A DNA stretch of 64,000 bases, from assembly GCA_007922195.1 (NCBI GenBank), contig ML681981.1, positions 14,083,771-14,147,770 of the forward strand, read 5' to 3'. This stretch comes from Podocnemis expansa (Eukaryota > Chordata > Testudines > Podocnemididae). The stretch's first letter is position 1. Each line of letters opens with the position of its first letter. The notes under the pieces were generated by a model, which was not told the DNA's origin, did not search any database, and was given only the letters and a program-made list of their open reading frames with translations. The position numbers and the translations under genes were made by a program. This document shows positions 23,645 to 36,179 of this stretch, in pieces.

Positions 23645-23775
23645 CCTTTTTTATAGATGAGAACTGATGCATTGAGTGGCAGAGCAACTTGACGAAGATC
23701 ACATAGAAGATTTTTAGTGGAACATATCTCATAATCCTAGACTAGCGTCCTTCTGAGTGCTGGATCATCTTTCCT
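23645..23775 (-). mobile_element. MIR-like CORE-SINE fragment
   Basis: In plus sense, ATAGATGAGAACTGATGCAT then GGCAGAGCAACTTGACGAAG and ATCACATAG follow the order of an inverted MIR (CAGATGAGGAAACTGAGGC .. AACTTGCCCAAGGTCACA). Confidence 0.5.
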
Positions 23776-24240
23776 CAAGCTTGGGTCTGGTACTTTGTCC
23801 TTGATAGGGAGAGGATCATGATCTAAAACTCTTCTGGAATACTTTGCATGCCATTATACTAAGAACTCACCTGCAGGCAGGAGCTGAAGATGATAATCAA
23901 GTGAATCAGTTCAGAATGAACACTGTGGCGCATTTAAAATTATTTCCTTTTATTTCTAGATGCATTTCAGTGAAGTCTGTTAATCAGCTGTTTTTGCGAG
24001 CAGGAGTCAATGAGGAAAGTCACAAAATTATTTAGCAAATAGCCAAAAAGATGTTACTTCGTAGAGCTGAGTTTAAAGGAGCATATTAGGGCAACAAGTC
24101 CTGGCAGAGACCCAGCAGAGGAGAACTGCAGTTCCTTTGCCATCTTTTAAATTCATAGGACCCATCAATATGAAACCTTGGCAAATTTACACTCTCACCA
24201 TCTCAATCTTTTAAACCAGTTCTAAATTCCTGCCACTCTC

Positions 24241-24661
24241 TAAGCTATGTCTACACACACATCGTTATTTCAAAATAAGGATTTTGAAATGAGTTATTTC
24301 GAAATAAAGTCCTTATTTCAAAATAAGTTAATTCAAATTAAGGAAAAGCCTGCTATTGAAACAGCCTGCTATTGAAACAGCTGTTTAGCCATTTAGACAT
24401 GTTGTTTTGAAACAGTTGTTTCAAAACAATGGTGTTGTTTTGAAACAACATGTCCAAATAGCTTTATTTCGAAATAACCATTTCTAAATAACAGCCGTTT
24501 TGAAACAATCGGGGTCTAACCTGTTTTGAAACAGCAGTTCTTATTTCAAAAGGACGGGATCTGTCCTTTCGAAATAAGAAAACATCATGTGGACCAAATA
24601 TCTTTTATTTCAAAATAACCAGTGTTATTTCGAAATAAAAGTGCTGTGTAGACATACCTTA
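24241..24661. mobile_element. MITE with TATGTCTACACA ends and internal 14-bp palindromes
   Basis: The inverted ends TAAGCTATGTCTACACA and TGTGTAGACATACCTTA match at 16 of 17. The interior is filled with palindromes: TTATTTCGAAATAA is perfect at 24294, 24464 and 24625, with one-mismatch versions (TTATTTCAAAATAA) and the variant GTTGTTTTGAAACAAC elsewhere. A short direct duplication (GCCTGCTATTGAAACA twice) lies near 24348-24380. No coding capacity. The superfamily is uncertain; a TA or TAA duplication is possible but ambiguous. Confidence 0.75.
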
Positions 24662-25384
24662 AGTGTCCCACTGGGTTTGTTTGCCTTTTATCAGTCTTTC
24701 AGGCAGTAAACATCTTAAGGAAGAACTGTCTCTTGCACAGCAAGCACACCCTATTGGCTTTTAAACTAATACCATTATCACTATCTGTTTGCCTCTGTCA
24801 GTTTTCACAAAGCTTTGAGTGTCTCTAATATACCTAAACAGGGCCAGCTAAAACCAAAGCCTGGAGAGACCTAGAATTTGGCAGAAATCTTGGTCTGGAA
24901 AATGAACAATTCTTCCAGTAAGTGATATGAGAAAGTTTGAAATACATTTTTCATTAGCATAGGATGGTAGTTTGATAGTTTATCTCATGAAAAGGCATAT
25001 TCTCTAATTCCCAACAATGAAACTGGAAGATTAGGTGACTTCTTCTCCGTGTTGATCTTAATCCCAATCTAGGATTAATTTTAGCTTCTATAGTTTATAT
25101 ACTGTCCAAAACTGTGATGCCAGGAATCAGAGAAATATGAATGTTGGAAATAAAGAGCAGACAAGTACTCTATCAACTCTGACATATAACCTTCTTATAT
25201 GCCATTGCCATATGACAGGGAATCCAGTCTTACAGTCCAGTTTGCAAAATTAACTCATGTTCAGTTGCAGTTTTGAAAACTATTCTATACCCTATGGTGT
25301 TGAAATCAGAATGTCATTCATAGCCATTTGGCACTTGTTCATTAAAGTATCTACCATAACTACAAATGAAACACAATATAAAGG

Positions 25385-25560
25385 ACTAAAAATTATTATT
25401 AGTAGTATTGCTGTGGTACCTTGTAGCCCGGGCAGAGAGCAGGATCCCATGGTGCTAGGTCCTGTAAAAACACAGAACAAAAAAACAGTCCTTGATCCAA
25501 AAAGTTTTCAATCTAAGTATAAGACAAGAGACAGCATATAGCGATGGACAGAAAGGGGAG
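25385..25560 (-). mobile_element. old LINE (L2/CR1-superfamily) 3' end
   Basis: It is the reverse complement of the 3' end at about 36370-36490: ATTATTATTAGTAGTATT tail, then GATCCCATGGTGCTAGG, TGTAAAAACACAGAACAAAA and TCAATCTAAGTATAAGACAA. The family name is uncertain; the relation between the two copies is visible directly. Confidence 0.6.
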
Positions 25561-28048
25561 TAAAAGGAAAAAATTGTGATTAGTTCTTAACAAGCTACTG
25601 TTGTTGTTGAAAACCAGGTCTAATAATTCTTATTTCTAGAAAACTAACTGAATAATTGTAGTAGTCAACATATTCTTCCTTTGTTAATTGTTGATCTGAA
25701 TATAAAAACCCATTTATTGTTTCACTCAATGGGAGTGGAAAACCAGGAGAATGTAAAGGATGGCAGAGAGGGTGAAAATAACCCAAACCGTTGACATACG
25801 GGACACAGTTTACACCTTTAGAAAGGACGACTTAATTTCGAACAGATGAAACAAGTAACTAGCACATGTTGTTCATTTGAAGCTAATTCTTTGTTTTCCA
25901 GCAATTTCCCTCCCATTAGTCTCCACTGGGGCCTTTGAAACCATGATCTCCAGCCCTTTTGTTACTTTGATCTGAAACTAACTATGGTGCGATGACTTGG
26001 TTCTTGTTGCTTATACAAGTGCTGCTACGAATAATATTGTAGCCATTGGAACTCACCCTTTCACTTTTAGGCAATGGAACATCTGATTCAGTTAGGGCAA
26101 ATGCCACTTCTGAAGCATTGGTTTTGGATTATTTTTTGGTTTTGTAAGCATACTTAGCCAAGAGCTGAAAAAGTAATACAGAGCCCTATGCTAACGGGAT
26201 TCAACCATAGGGGTGACGGCAGCAATTAGGCATTTATATTGCTTCAGGTATTCATAAGCCCCAGGAAGGCCATTTATCAGAAGTAATATGCAAATAGGCA
26301 GCAGATGCTAGGAACTGTGTACAAAGCTGGTCACACCGAAGACAATGGTATTGCTCTAAGGAAAACCAACTAAGGCTTTTTCAACTGTTTGCAGCAGTGG
26401 TTTGAAAGGTTCTCTCATGAGACTATGGCAGATACTCATTGGATGTTGCCTTGCACTCCATGGCTGGTGCTTTGTTTTAAGATTCCTTTTAATAGTCTTT
26501 GGTTTAACTTTTCAATAACAGCACAAAATGTTAACCCACCTTCACTTCATTTTGTTTCTTAAGGATCTTCAGAATTATGCAAATGTTACTGAAGCTGCAA
26601 TCAAAATATTCTCAGTTTATTTACAAAGATATAAGTTCTGTCAAGTGAAAGCAGACACACACTGACAAATCCAGATGGATGAACCCAGACAAGAGAAGAC
26701 AAGAACTGGGAAAGGAAAAGCATAATGGGTACTCCTTTTCTGGTCTAGTGGTAGATTGGTGAGGAGGTACTGTCAGCTTTAGGCTGGAGTCTGGACATAT
26801 GCTCAGGCAGAAACCAAAGCTTGGTCTGGTTAGGATATGTTAGTAAAACATTAGAAACACCATGGATTGAGTTTTATGTGTATTTGCATCAAATTAAATA
26901 CATATATATTGGAACAGAAATGTAAAGAAAATGGCAGTCGCAAAGAAAACTAGAAACCAGCAGAAATAAAGAACAGCTCCGTTTCCTTCCAGGGTAATAT
27001 GGTTTTTAGACTTCTAAATCCATGTAAAAAGCTGTCACTGTTCACAGCAGTCTTTTCAGGGTTATAAGTAGCTCTTCTGATCCATGTTAACAAGAATACT
27101 TAGGGCAATCTGAAAACTTGTCTGTTTTAGCAATCCTAGATCATCAGAAAAAGCCCAGTCCTTCACAAAAGAGAAATTATAAATGTTCCAGCATAAATCA
27201 GGTTCTTATTAGCATGACCTTGGTTAGATGATTTTAGATCTTTCCAAGTAGTTCTAAGGCCTTAAATCTGTTAGAGTGTCTCTCCTGTAAGTAGGTCATG
27301 CTCAATCTAGTCACCACTCAAGCAAGTGAATGGAAGAGAACATTTTAAAAACTGTTCCTGTGATGTGGGAGGATTTTTATATGCATTAAAAACAGTGGAG
27401 GTGTCAATCTTGGTTTCCATTTATTACAGAATATAATATGTACATCCTTCTATCCTGCAAGAGTGTGTAGTGTTCAGTTAACCGACGTGCATAACACTGC
27501 TCATCCCTTTTCCACTCCATTCTCTTTTTTTAATTTATAGAGTGTATTTCATCTAAACCCTGGGCTATGTTTTCAGACAGTGAAAGTGGCAGTTCGCATA
27601 TGTAAGATCTTTGCATTAAGGTGTTGTTGTATCTGGATCTGAATTTCACTGCTCTTGCCAGTTTGTGTTATTAGCAGAGTGTTAGCCTTTAAAACCAAGT
27701 TTATGACTCATTTTCTCAGAATGGCACATTCATGTTTATGACTTTCGTGAGGGTGAGCTATGGGATGGGTCATAGTCTTCTGTGTGTTTAGGGCTTGTGA
27801 ATGATGCCAGGCTGACAGCTTGGCAATTACAGTTCTCCTATATATAGCATAAAGCAGTAGTACAAATCTTGGTATACTGCACACATCAATATGACTCAAG
27901 GCAGTCAAAGAAGAGCAAAGGTATTGCATGTTCCACATCCAATCCATTCTTGACTTCTCTGCAAAAAGGCAAAAAGAGTTGCCAATAACTGCGTACTCTT
28001 TGATGGGCTCATCTGGCTCCTGAACTAAACCTGCACACTCAGGCATTG
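25561..28048. other. unassigned AT-rich DNA
   Basis: No recognisable features over about 2.5 kb. Confidence 0.5.
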
Positions 28049-28056
28049 GGTTACAT

Positions 28057-28570
28057 CAGTGGTTCCCAATTTTTTTGGCTCAAGGGCCACAGATATAATT
28101 TTTATAACCCTAAAGGGTCATCAGTCTCTGCTGGTAGACTCCCCCCACCCCTGCAGTCAGATGGAAGGAGTACAGTGAGGAGGCCTTGGCAGCAGCAGAG
28201 GAACCTCACACATCCTGTAGTCCTCTGAGCTCCACCTGGGTCTTTGGCAGTGGCTCCCTTCTGCAACGAAGAGAATGAAGGTAAGTGCTCCTATCCTTCT
28301 GGCTGCAGCATGGACCCCTATGCCTCTGGACCTGGGTGGAACAGTTTGCCAAGCTCCCTGCTACAGCCAGGAGGAGGGGAGCACTGATCTCCCATCCCCT
28401 TGGCTGCAGCAAAGAGCTTGCACCATTTTTTTTAGCTCAATGGAAATGCACTCCCACTGGGTCCTTAAGCAGCAGCTCCATTCTGCAACTAGCCAGAGGG
28501 CAGTTGCTGGCCACTCTGAAAGCACTCATGGGCCACTTTTTGCCCCTGAGCCACAAGTTGGGAACCACCG
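28057..28570. mobile_element. non-autonomous hAT element with perfect 8-bp TSD
   Basis: The ends CAGTGGTTCCCAA and TTGGGAACCACCG are inverted. The 8-bp duplication GGTTACAT is perfect at 28049-28056 and 28571-28578. The subterminal AAGGGCCACAG and GGGCCAC/GAGCCACAAG blocks are also partly inverted. The interior of about 500 bp is GC-rich and has no transposase; the 100-120 codon frames inside overlap one another in several frames and are artefacts. Confidence 0.9.
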
Positions 28571-28578
28571 GGTTACAT

Positions 28579-29426
28579 GCCAATAAGCATGGTATAAATT
28601 GCATCCAGATGACTTTAATCTCAGTCACCAAACAGCCATCACACAATTGAATTTCAGTCCACAGAGATATGGTCCTGACACAAGCTAGTGACCAAAAGGA
28701 GGCGGGTTCCCTATGTCATTAGTGATGTTTTACACCAAACAATCCTGCTAATGGTCACATTTACATCATTTGCCACTGTCTGTTTTTCCAAAGTGATTTT
28801 AAAGAATATGTTTTGTATTGTTTTATCAAATAAAATCAGTCAAGCAAAACCACCAAATCTGTCAAAAGCAACATGCCCTACTCAGCAGTCATCTGACGCG
28901 GTGATTTAATAATGATTAGTTAATTGGCTCCTTTGCAACTTATCCTGATACTATTTTAAATGCATACACTACATAGTCATTTCAGACAGCAGTACAGTCT
29001 CTATTTTAAGAGCCCATTATGAAAAAATCAGTCTTATAGTCTTGGAAGGGTCAGATGTCATCAGTTTTACTCAGCAGCTTTCAGCATGTCAATGTGTTAT
29101 ATCATTTTTTTCTTGCTCATATATGTTTTCAGAGCATCTCAAGAACCCCAGTACAGAGCAACTGAAATGTGTTTTCTTATTTGTTTACCGATTATTATTG
29201 GATGAACAGAACTGAGACTGACTAGCCTGTAGCAAATAACATAACCATTATCTGCTCTCAGTCTGCTTATATACAATGTTCTAGGGGATCAAACTGTACA
29301 GAATTAATCCAATTTTAATAATTTTGCTCACCATTTCAAAACAAACTGTATGTTCACCATCTCCCATGTTATTAGCGCTGCACTGGGTGCTCTGTGTGTG
29401 TGTCTACAAATACATATATTGGGATG
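28579..29426. other. unassigned AT-rich DNA
   Basis: Nothing recognisable. Confidence 0.5.
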
Positions 29427-29434
29427 CTATATAT

Positions 29435-31816
29435 CAGGGGTGGCCAAACTTACGGAACTCAAGAGCTGCCAAAGTTGATTATTAAACCTTTGAGACCCAC
29501 ACCGAGGCATATAACCACATTTTTACCTACTCCAAAATTACGAAGTTTAAAATTCATTGCACACTTTAATTTTATCATAAAAATGGGGCAAATATTGATC
29601 CACTAATTCAGATTCTATTAATTATTTAAGATTACCATGAAACTAGGCCTATACAGTAAAAATTTAGCTGTTGCTAGATGTAGAACACTACAGGCTTGTG
29701 GCAGTTTTTTTTTTTTTAAATCTGGGCAGTAACTTGTCAGTACAGCAGGTAAAAGCTCTGAGATGCTGATCTCTAAGTATTGCATAATGTTTGGAATTTC
29801 CTTGTGGAATATGATGCTTCACAGCAGTCAGTTGTGCCAAAAATTGAAAGTAATCTATGTTCAATTTTATACTTTTCTCCTTTGTATTTTCATTTCTTAG
29901 TATTCCACATCATGTTTAGGACTTGTAAAACATGATTTTATTTTAAAAACAAGTACGCTGCATTAGGGCCTATGAGAAAATCTAAATATGCTATGGCTTC
30001 TCTGACCATGTCACGCTTCTTCTCTCCCACCCCCGTTGCCGCTTCCCTGCCATCTCTTGCCATGCTGCTGCTTCTCTGCTCTCCCCAACCATGCCACACT
30101 TCTGCCTCCCACCCTATCCCGGCACCTACCATGCCCCCACTTCCCTGCCAATATTTCTGCCAGTAAACTTGTTCACTAAAATACTCATGGACAGTGAAGA
30201 CAAAAGGTCTGAGGACTCAGACACAATTAATTTTAAAATGAGAGTAATAGTAAGGGAAAATACTGCTCTCATCTTAATCCTGTGAAGAGATGTACACAGG
30301 GACACCTTTTCAACTGTTCAGAATCACAACAGATCAATGAGAATTTATGGGGACAGAAAGTGCAAGAACAGAGCCTGTTTCAGTGAGTGCTTTGGAGTCC
30401 ATGCACAGAAGATACTATGGAAAAAATCCCATTGCGTTTATTCAGTTTGGGTTCAGGCACTGTATAAATTCTAAATATCATTATTTGGTTTTTGAATACC
30501 AAGTAAAATCTTTATTGGTGAGACATTTTTTCAGAAAGTTTACAACACAATTTTCCGTCCTCAGCCCTTCACAACAATTACTCTAGTCTAATGGGCTCAG
30601 ATACCCATAGAGTCATTCATGAAGACTGCACTGAAATATAAATGGATTTTGACTACTGGTATACAACAGAGGAGAATTAATATATGTTGAATGCTATTTA
30701 AATCAGTAGAAGTACAGTGCTGCTATTGAACTTTGCAGTGAATGTAAATTATCTTGGTAACTGACTAAGTTATATTAATTAAAAATTTCTTATAAAATAA
30801 ATGTGCTAGCAGTTCCTTCTGCAAACAGATGACATACTGATATCTCGGGCACACTTGTTCAATGGACTTAGGAATTTTTTTTCCAAAGCCAGTTTTCAGT
30901 AGTGGTGGTCTATCCTAAGTCTAAATAATTTTGCATGCTGAAAATGAACCATGATCCATAATAAGTACTTGTAGCATTCTTTAAATAGAGGGGTTTATTT
31001 AATAACCTTTTGACAGTAGTCAGTGGTTTTGGATGTAACCCTTGTGTCAATTTTCAGTTATTTCTGATTATTCTTATTTAATTCTCAAAATAGAAATACA
31101 AGAGAAATAATTTTGCATTATATTACAGTATCTGGAAATGCCAGGTGATTTTTTAAAAAAGAAAATTAATTTACAATTGCTTTTCAGGTTTAAATTGCTA
31201 ATTATCATCACTTATCTGTAGTTCATTGTAGATTTGGTTTTGATCAATTTATGTTGCCAGTTTTAAAAATATTTACCCAGAGAACAATATCAAAAAAGTA
31301 TTTAAAAAATCATGCACTGATGTAATTAAAGACTGTAGCACTATGCACACAGACAAGGAGGGTAGAATTAATATTGTGTGGGTAAACTGTAGAATCTGGC
31401 AGTCACTTGGTCTGAGTGCTTGTCCTTCCACCTAACTGACGACTTGCTTTTCCCCGCAGGCTCTCACAATGCTGCCCCTCCCCTCCTGGCTCTTACCACG
31501 CTGCTTTTTCCTGTGGGTGAGTCTCTCTCAATGCGGCCCCTCCCCACCATGACCTGACTCTCCCAGGGCTGCCCCTCCGCCGGCTCTGACCCTGCTGCTT
31601 TTTCCTGCAGCTCTCACAATGCTGCTCCTCTGCTGACAGCTCTCCCCATGCCAATTTCCACTCCCCATGCCACTGCTTCTCTGCTGTCCCCGACCACTGC
31701 AGATTTCTCGCCCCGGCTCCTGTCATGCCGCCCTTCCCTGCTGTGCTCTCCCGGGAGCCGCAATTTTTCTTTAAAGAGCCGCATGCGGCTCGTGAGCCGC
31801 AGTTTGGCTAAGTCTG
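29435..31816. mobile_element. large hAT element (2.4 kb) with perfect 8-bp TSD
   Basis: The ends CAGGGGTGGCCAAACT and AGTTTGGCTAAGTCTG are inverted over AGTTTGGC. The duplication CTATATAT is perfect at 29427-29434 and 31817-31824. Next to the right end lies GAGCCGCATGCGGCTC, a perfect palindrome. Two C/T-rich arrays of imperfect repeats (about 30005-30150 and 31430-31745) lie towards each side of an AT-rich, unassigned middle. No hAT transposase domain could be recognised, so it is non-autonomous, or its middle has been replaced by unrelated sequence. Confidence 0.82.
31430..31745. repeat. C/T-rich degenerate tandem array inside the hAT element
   Basis: Units built on CTCTCACAATGCTGC and TGCTGCTTTTTCCTG recur with variation. 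A related array lies at 30005-30150 in the same element. Confidence 0.6.
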
Positions 31817-31824
31817 CTATATAT

Positions 31825-33159
31825 GCTTAGCCACTCTCCCAGCCCCCAATTTTTTGTCCTCAGATGCTTAGGGAGAGGGTGGGAGTGTTTTCCACCATGG
31901 GCAGCAAAAAATGTAGGACTTTTGCTGCTGCTACCTCTCCATTTCTCCCCACTTTTATGTATAGATTGTGTTCATTTCCATTCTCCAAGATGTCAAAGAA
32001 AAGACCCTTCAACAGAATAAAGAGTGGGGAGCCAGGTGTTTGCCGACAGCTTTAAAAGCAAATTATCAGTTAGAATTGGGAACTGTACTGTACAGGGAAC
32101 ACACTGAGACCCAGCACATTTTTGCATCAGGTTATGGAACATTATTCTTCAACATGACTGTAATGGAAAATCCCATTTGATGCTGACTGGAAACTAAGAA
32201 CAATATTTACTCTTTACTGTGCCCCATCTACAAGCTTTGAACTGGTGAGCTGGTGATATCTGAGGCATATTGCAGATGTCCATGGGATTTTAGTCAGTAA
32301 ATTGAGGTAATGGATAAAGTTCTTAATTTAAGATCCTATCCATTTCATAGGCTGGATTGTGTAAAAAAATTGAACAAATAAAGGAAATGTGTTAATTTAT
32401 GATGACATCTGAGGCATTTTGTAGTAAAAAATACCACAGATAATAGATTCAGCGTTTCTTTTTTAGTGTAGATTAAAGCAATTTATGCAAACTGGGAACT
32501 TCTACAGATTGCCAGTGGGTAGACCTTGGCATCTGTGTAATTATGTGGGATCTCTACAGACATTTAAAGGCCAGTTGACTAGTTTGAAATAATGTCATTT
32601 AAATGAGGACAAGTAGACTACAAGGATTTTGTAGGCCAATGAAAGAATTACATTCTAAAATGCTACCCATCATCTTCACAAACGCTGAAAGCTTGTTGCC
32701 CATTATGTTATATAATGTATCTCTTGAGGTATATTATATAACTATATAACTACACAACTATTTAACTATATATATGAAAGACAGACTTTTATGTTGCTCA
32801 ACTAATGAAAAAATTCTGAAGCCACTGGAAACAAATTTGACCTAATGGATGCCTTTATTATTGGAAGTAACTCAATTTGCCTTGCCTAGCTGCTAGGTTT
32901 TAGGTCCAGTTTTGCTACCCTGTTGTTTAAATATTTCTTCATGTGCAGCTGCCAGTTTCTTTGCTCTGATACTTTGGCAGAAAGAAATATGAATTACTTT
33001 TCTACAAGTCCTTGGACAATTTGCTTGGGTCTTCAATTCATCCTGTTGGCCTTATCAATATAAACCAGATCACCCTTAATATCTGTTTACTATGCCTTTA
33101 ATGTTCTTAAAATAAAGGCAGCACAGGTCATTCCTCCTTCCTTCTGTGTTACACACACA
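31825..33159. other. unassigned AT-rich DNA
   Basis: A TATA-rich low-complexity patch (AACTATATAACTACACAAC) lies at 32700-32776. Nothing else is recognisable. Confidence 0.5.
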
Positions 33160-33230
33160 GGGTGAAATCCTAGCTTTCTTGAAGTCAGTGGCAAAATACT
33201 CACTGATTTCAGTTGGGCCAGAATTTCACC
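33160..33230. repeat. 71-bp ancient palindromic repeat
   Basis: GGGTGAAATCCTAGC and GGGCCAGAATTTCACC are inverted around AAGTCAGTGGCAAAATACTC / CACTGATTTC. This is the common amniote palindromic form with TGAAGTCAATGG at its centre. Confidence 0.6.
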
Positions 33231-33654
33231 TATACATTTTAATATGATTTTTGGATATTTCTATATTTGTAATTGTTCTGCACAGTTTCCTTCAGTTGCT
33301 AAAGGTAATGGCAGTTCTGTGTCAAAATAAGGCGTGTTACAATATGCCACCGCAAGCTGAGCATATGTTCAGTATAAATTCTTTTGTAAGTGCTCCCTGA
33401 TGTCATGATAAATAAAACTACTAATTTTTTTTTTTTAAAAAGGATATGTTAATTAAAGAAGACAGCTATCAACTATAGACAGACTTCCACACAGCTCAAC
33501 TTTCAGCTTTGTCTCCCTTGTTTACCAGGGAGCACACCCTGTCTGGTACAAACAGAGACATCTAAAGGCAGACTAATATACCACATATAAGCATGTAATT
33601 ATACTGAGAACTCTGTGGCATGTTAGGTGGTTCAAAAATATCCTGGAGCTAGAA

Positions 33655-33929
33655 TATGTCTACACAGCATTTTGGAGTGACATGAAAGGACTTGGACTAG
33701 TGGGGCTTGTGCTCATCCTCTAAAAATAGCTCTGTAGACAGTGATGTGAAGTTGTAGCTCAGTCTGGGCTTGGACTCTGAAGCCCACTTTCTCTGTAGGT
33801 TTCAGAGCCTCAGCCACATCTTCAAAGCATGGTCTACAATAGTTATTTTTAGACTTACAGTGCAAGTTCTATTAACCTTGTCTGTTGATATAGGCTGGGA
33901 GGCTCACTCCAAAATACTGTGCAGACATA
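33655..33929. mobile_element. MITE with TATGTCTACAC end (275 bp)
   Basis: The terminal inverted repeats are 26 bp: TATGTCTACACAGCATTTTG at the left against CAAAATACTGTGCAGACATA at the right, both extended by GAGTGA/TCACTC. They match at 24 of 26. The interior has no coding potential. Confidence 0.8.
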
Positions 33930-34018
33930 CTTCTACTGATGTTTTAGCAACCACCCACAGCCAGTGTGTAACATGCAGCCTGGTGTGCTAAAGAAGCTGC
34001 TGCTTCATTAATTCTTTT

Positions 34019-34316
34019 GAGGCTATGTCTAGAATGCAGCTGGGAATGTATTTCCCAGCATGAGTAGATGGATGTACCAGCTCTGCTCTAGCTGGTGCAC
34101 TAAAAACAGAAGCATAAGCAGGGATAGCATGTGCTACACTGCAGGCTAGTCACTTGAATACAAATACACCTGGATCCCCTGGCTATGTACTGGGAAAGCT
34201 AGTCTGGACTGCTGCCCATGCCACTTTGAGCTACACTGCTATTAATTGCAGAACTAATGTGTCTGTTTATCCATGATGAGAAACATGCTCCCAGCTGCAG
34301 TTTAGACATGCCCTGA
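34019..34316. mobile_element. MITE with TATGTCTA end (298 bp)
   Basis: The left end CTATGTCTAGAATGCAGCTG and the right end CAGCTGCAGTTTAGACATG are inverted over about 27 bp with few mismatches. The truncated end at 21885-22027 shares this terminus. It sits only about 90 bp from the previous MITE. Confidence 0.78.
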
Positions 34317-34327
34317 GTGAGCTACTG

Positions 34328-34400
34328 ACCAAAAAACAAAACAAAACAAAAAAAAAAAACCAAAAACCAAAAACCAACCAACCAACCAAACAAACCAGTT
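34328..34400. repeat. A/C-rich low-complexity tract
   Basis: Runs of AAAAC, AAACC and AACC units (CAAAACAAAAC to CCAACCAACCAACC). Confidence 0.85.
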
Positions 34401-35859
34401 CTGGATATTGCATAAAATTGGAACAAAGTAAAATTTTTTGAGCACTTTCAAGAATTATGCCTCTTTATTGAATATCATATTGTGAGTCTTTCTACAACTT
34501 TTTTATGTAGCTAAGGAGTTAGAATTAAGCTCTTCCATTTATGCATTACAATTTGTGTTTCCTCTGATGAATTAAGCTGAACATGCATCATAACTGTGCA
34601 GAATAAACTACTAAGGAAAAGATGAGAGATTTTCCCACAGAAAATTATAAATGCCTGTACTACTTCTGGCTTCAGTATAAAATTTAGGGCACAATTTTTC
34701 TAGGAAATGCGGACTGTGTCATTAGTAACTATTTAAAAAAAAGTATAAACCCACAATTTGTGTGTCACCTTCTGAATGAGACTAATTTATTTTACTGCCT
34801 TTTATACAGATAAAGCAATTGTAAGGTTGTTGCTTATGCATCATTTTGTAGCTATAGGATTTTAATTGGGATTTAGTCACTTTTTAATATTGGTTTTATC
34901 AGCTGGTTGCATTAGAGAGGTCTTTCCTGGGCTGGTTGAGTCAGATTTATGGCCCCACTACACCAAAGGACCTGCTACTGTATCTTTATGTACTTATACA
35001 AAAGATGTAAAAAAGCACTAAATCTCCCCAAACCCATCTGGGTAACTGGAAAAACAAAATAACATGGGTTTCATAAACCAGAACAGATCGCTAAAGACAG
35101 TAATGTTTTCCCCCTATCACATCATTTATAAAATCCAAGAACATGAAAGCAAGTAAATGCATTTTATCAAGTGACTAAGTGTGCATTCCTCTAGATAACC
35201 AATGTAACACACACAATATTATTCTTGCAGAAGTAATATTACAAAATGCAAACCAAAACTTTTTTGAAAGAGCATTATTGGTTAAATGTATAAACTGATG
35301 TGCTGCACATGCAAGCCCACATATATAATTTCAGCATAAACTGGTATATGGCTTTCCTATCAAACTGCACATAGCACATTATTCTCAATACCAGCTAGAT
35401 TCACTTTGCTAAAATATATAACTGTCAATTGACAAATATACGTAAGTGCCACTTAAGTACACTGAAATCAAGATAACAAAAATATAAAAACAACTCAAGG
35501 GACAAAGTTAAATGTTCTGTGTTGTAGTGAAATACATATTTCTTCATACTTGATAAAAAGTCAGTGGAGCTTGGGTTTTATAAATCGTGTTATAAGTTAT
35601 ACGCTATCTTCAATTGCATTGCAACCTAATTAGTTCTTTGGAATGCAGTGTTTTGGTTTTGGGATTTATGTTTCAGCATGTTTACTTATGGACCATCTCC
35701 TATTGATTGGGTTTGATGGGTGGGTGGATGGGTAGGGAAGAGGATGAGGTATAGCGAAAAAACAATTGAACTGATTTATAAATTTGTTTAGTTTGAATAG
35801 TTTGTCCTTATTTACATCCATGTTCATTTTCTGCTGAAATCAGTAAAAAATAGATAAGC
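34401..35859. other. unassigned AT-rich DNA
   Basis: Nothing recognisable. Confidence 0.5.
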
Positions 35860-36179
35860 ACAACCAATGGCAGAGTTTGTCTTTCAAGCATATGGCCTCA
35901 TGTCTCATAATTTATACAGGGTTCAAGGACTATCAGATGCCTTCCTGACACCTTCCCCTTTTATTTTGTCCCTGGGGATCCACAACTGGAGAGCAGATGT
36001 ATGCATCACTCCCAGTATCTTTACTTTCAGAACCTTCACAGGCACACCCAAACTACCATTCATCTCTCATTCATTACTGAGATACCGATGCCTCTCTCTG
36101 GTTAGTTCATGATGCCAGCCTCCAGTGCCAATGTGTTACATTTTCACACAAGTCTCAATATGCCTACCCTCTTGTGAGA

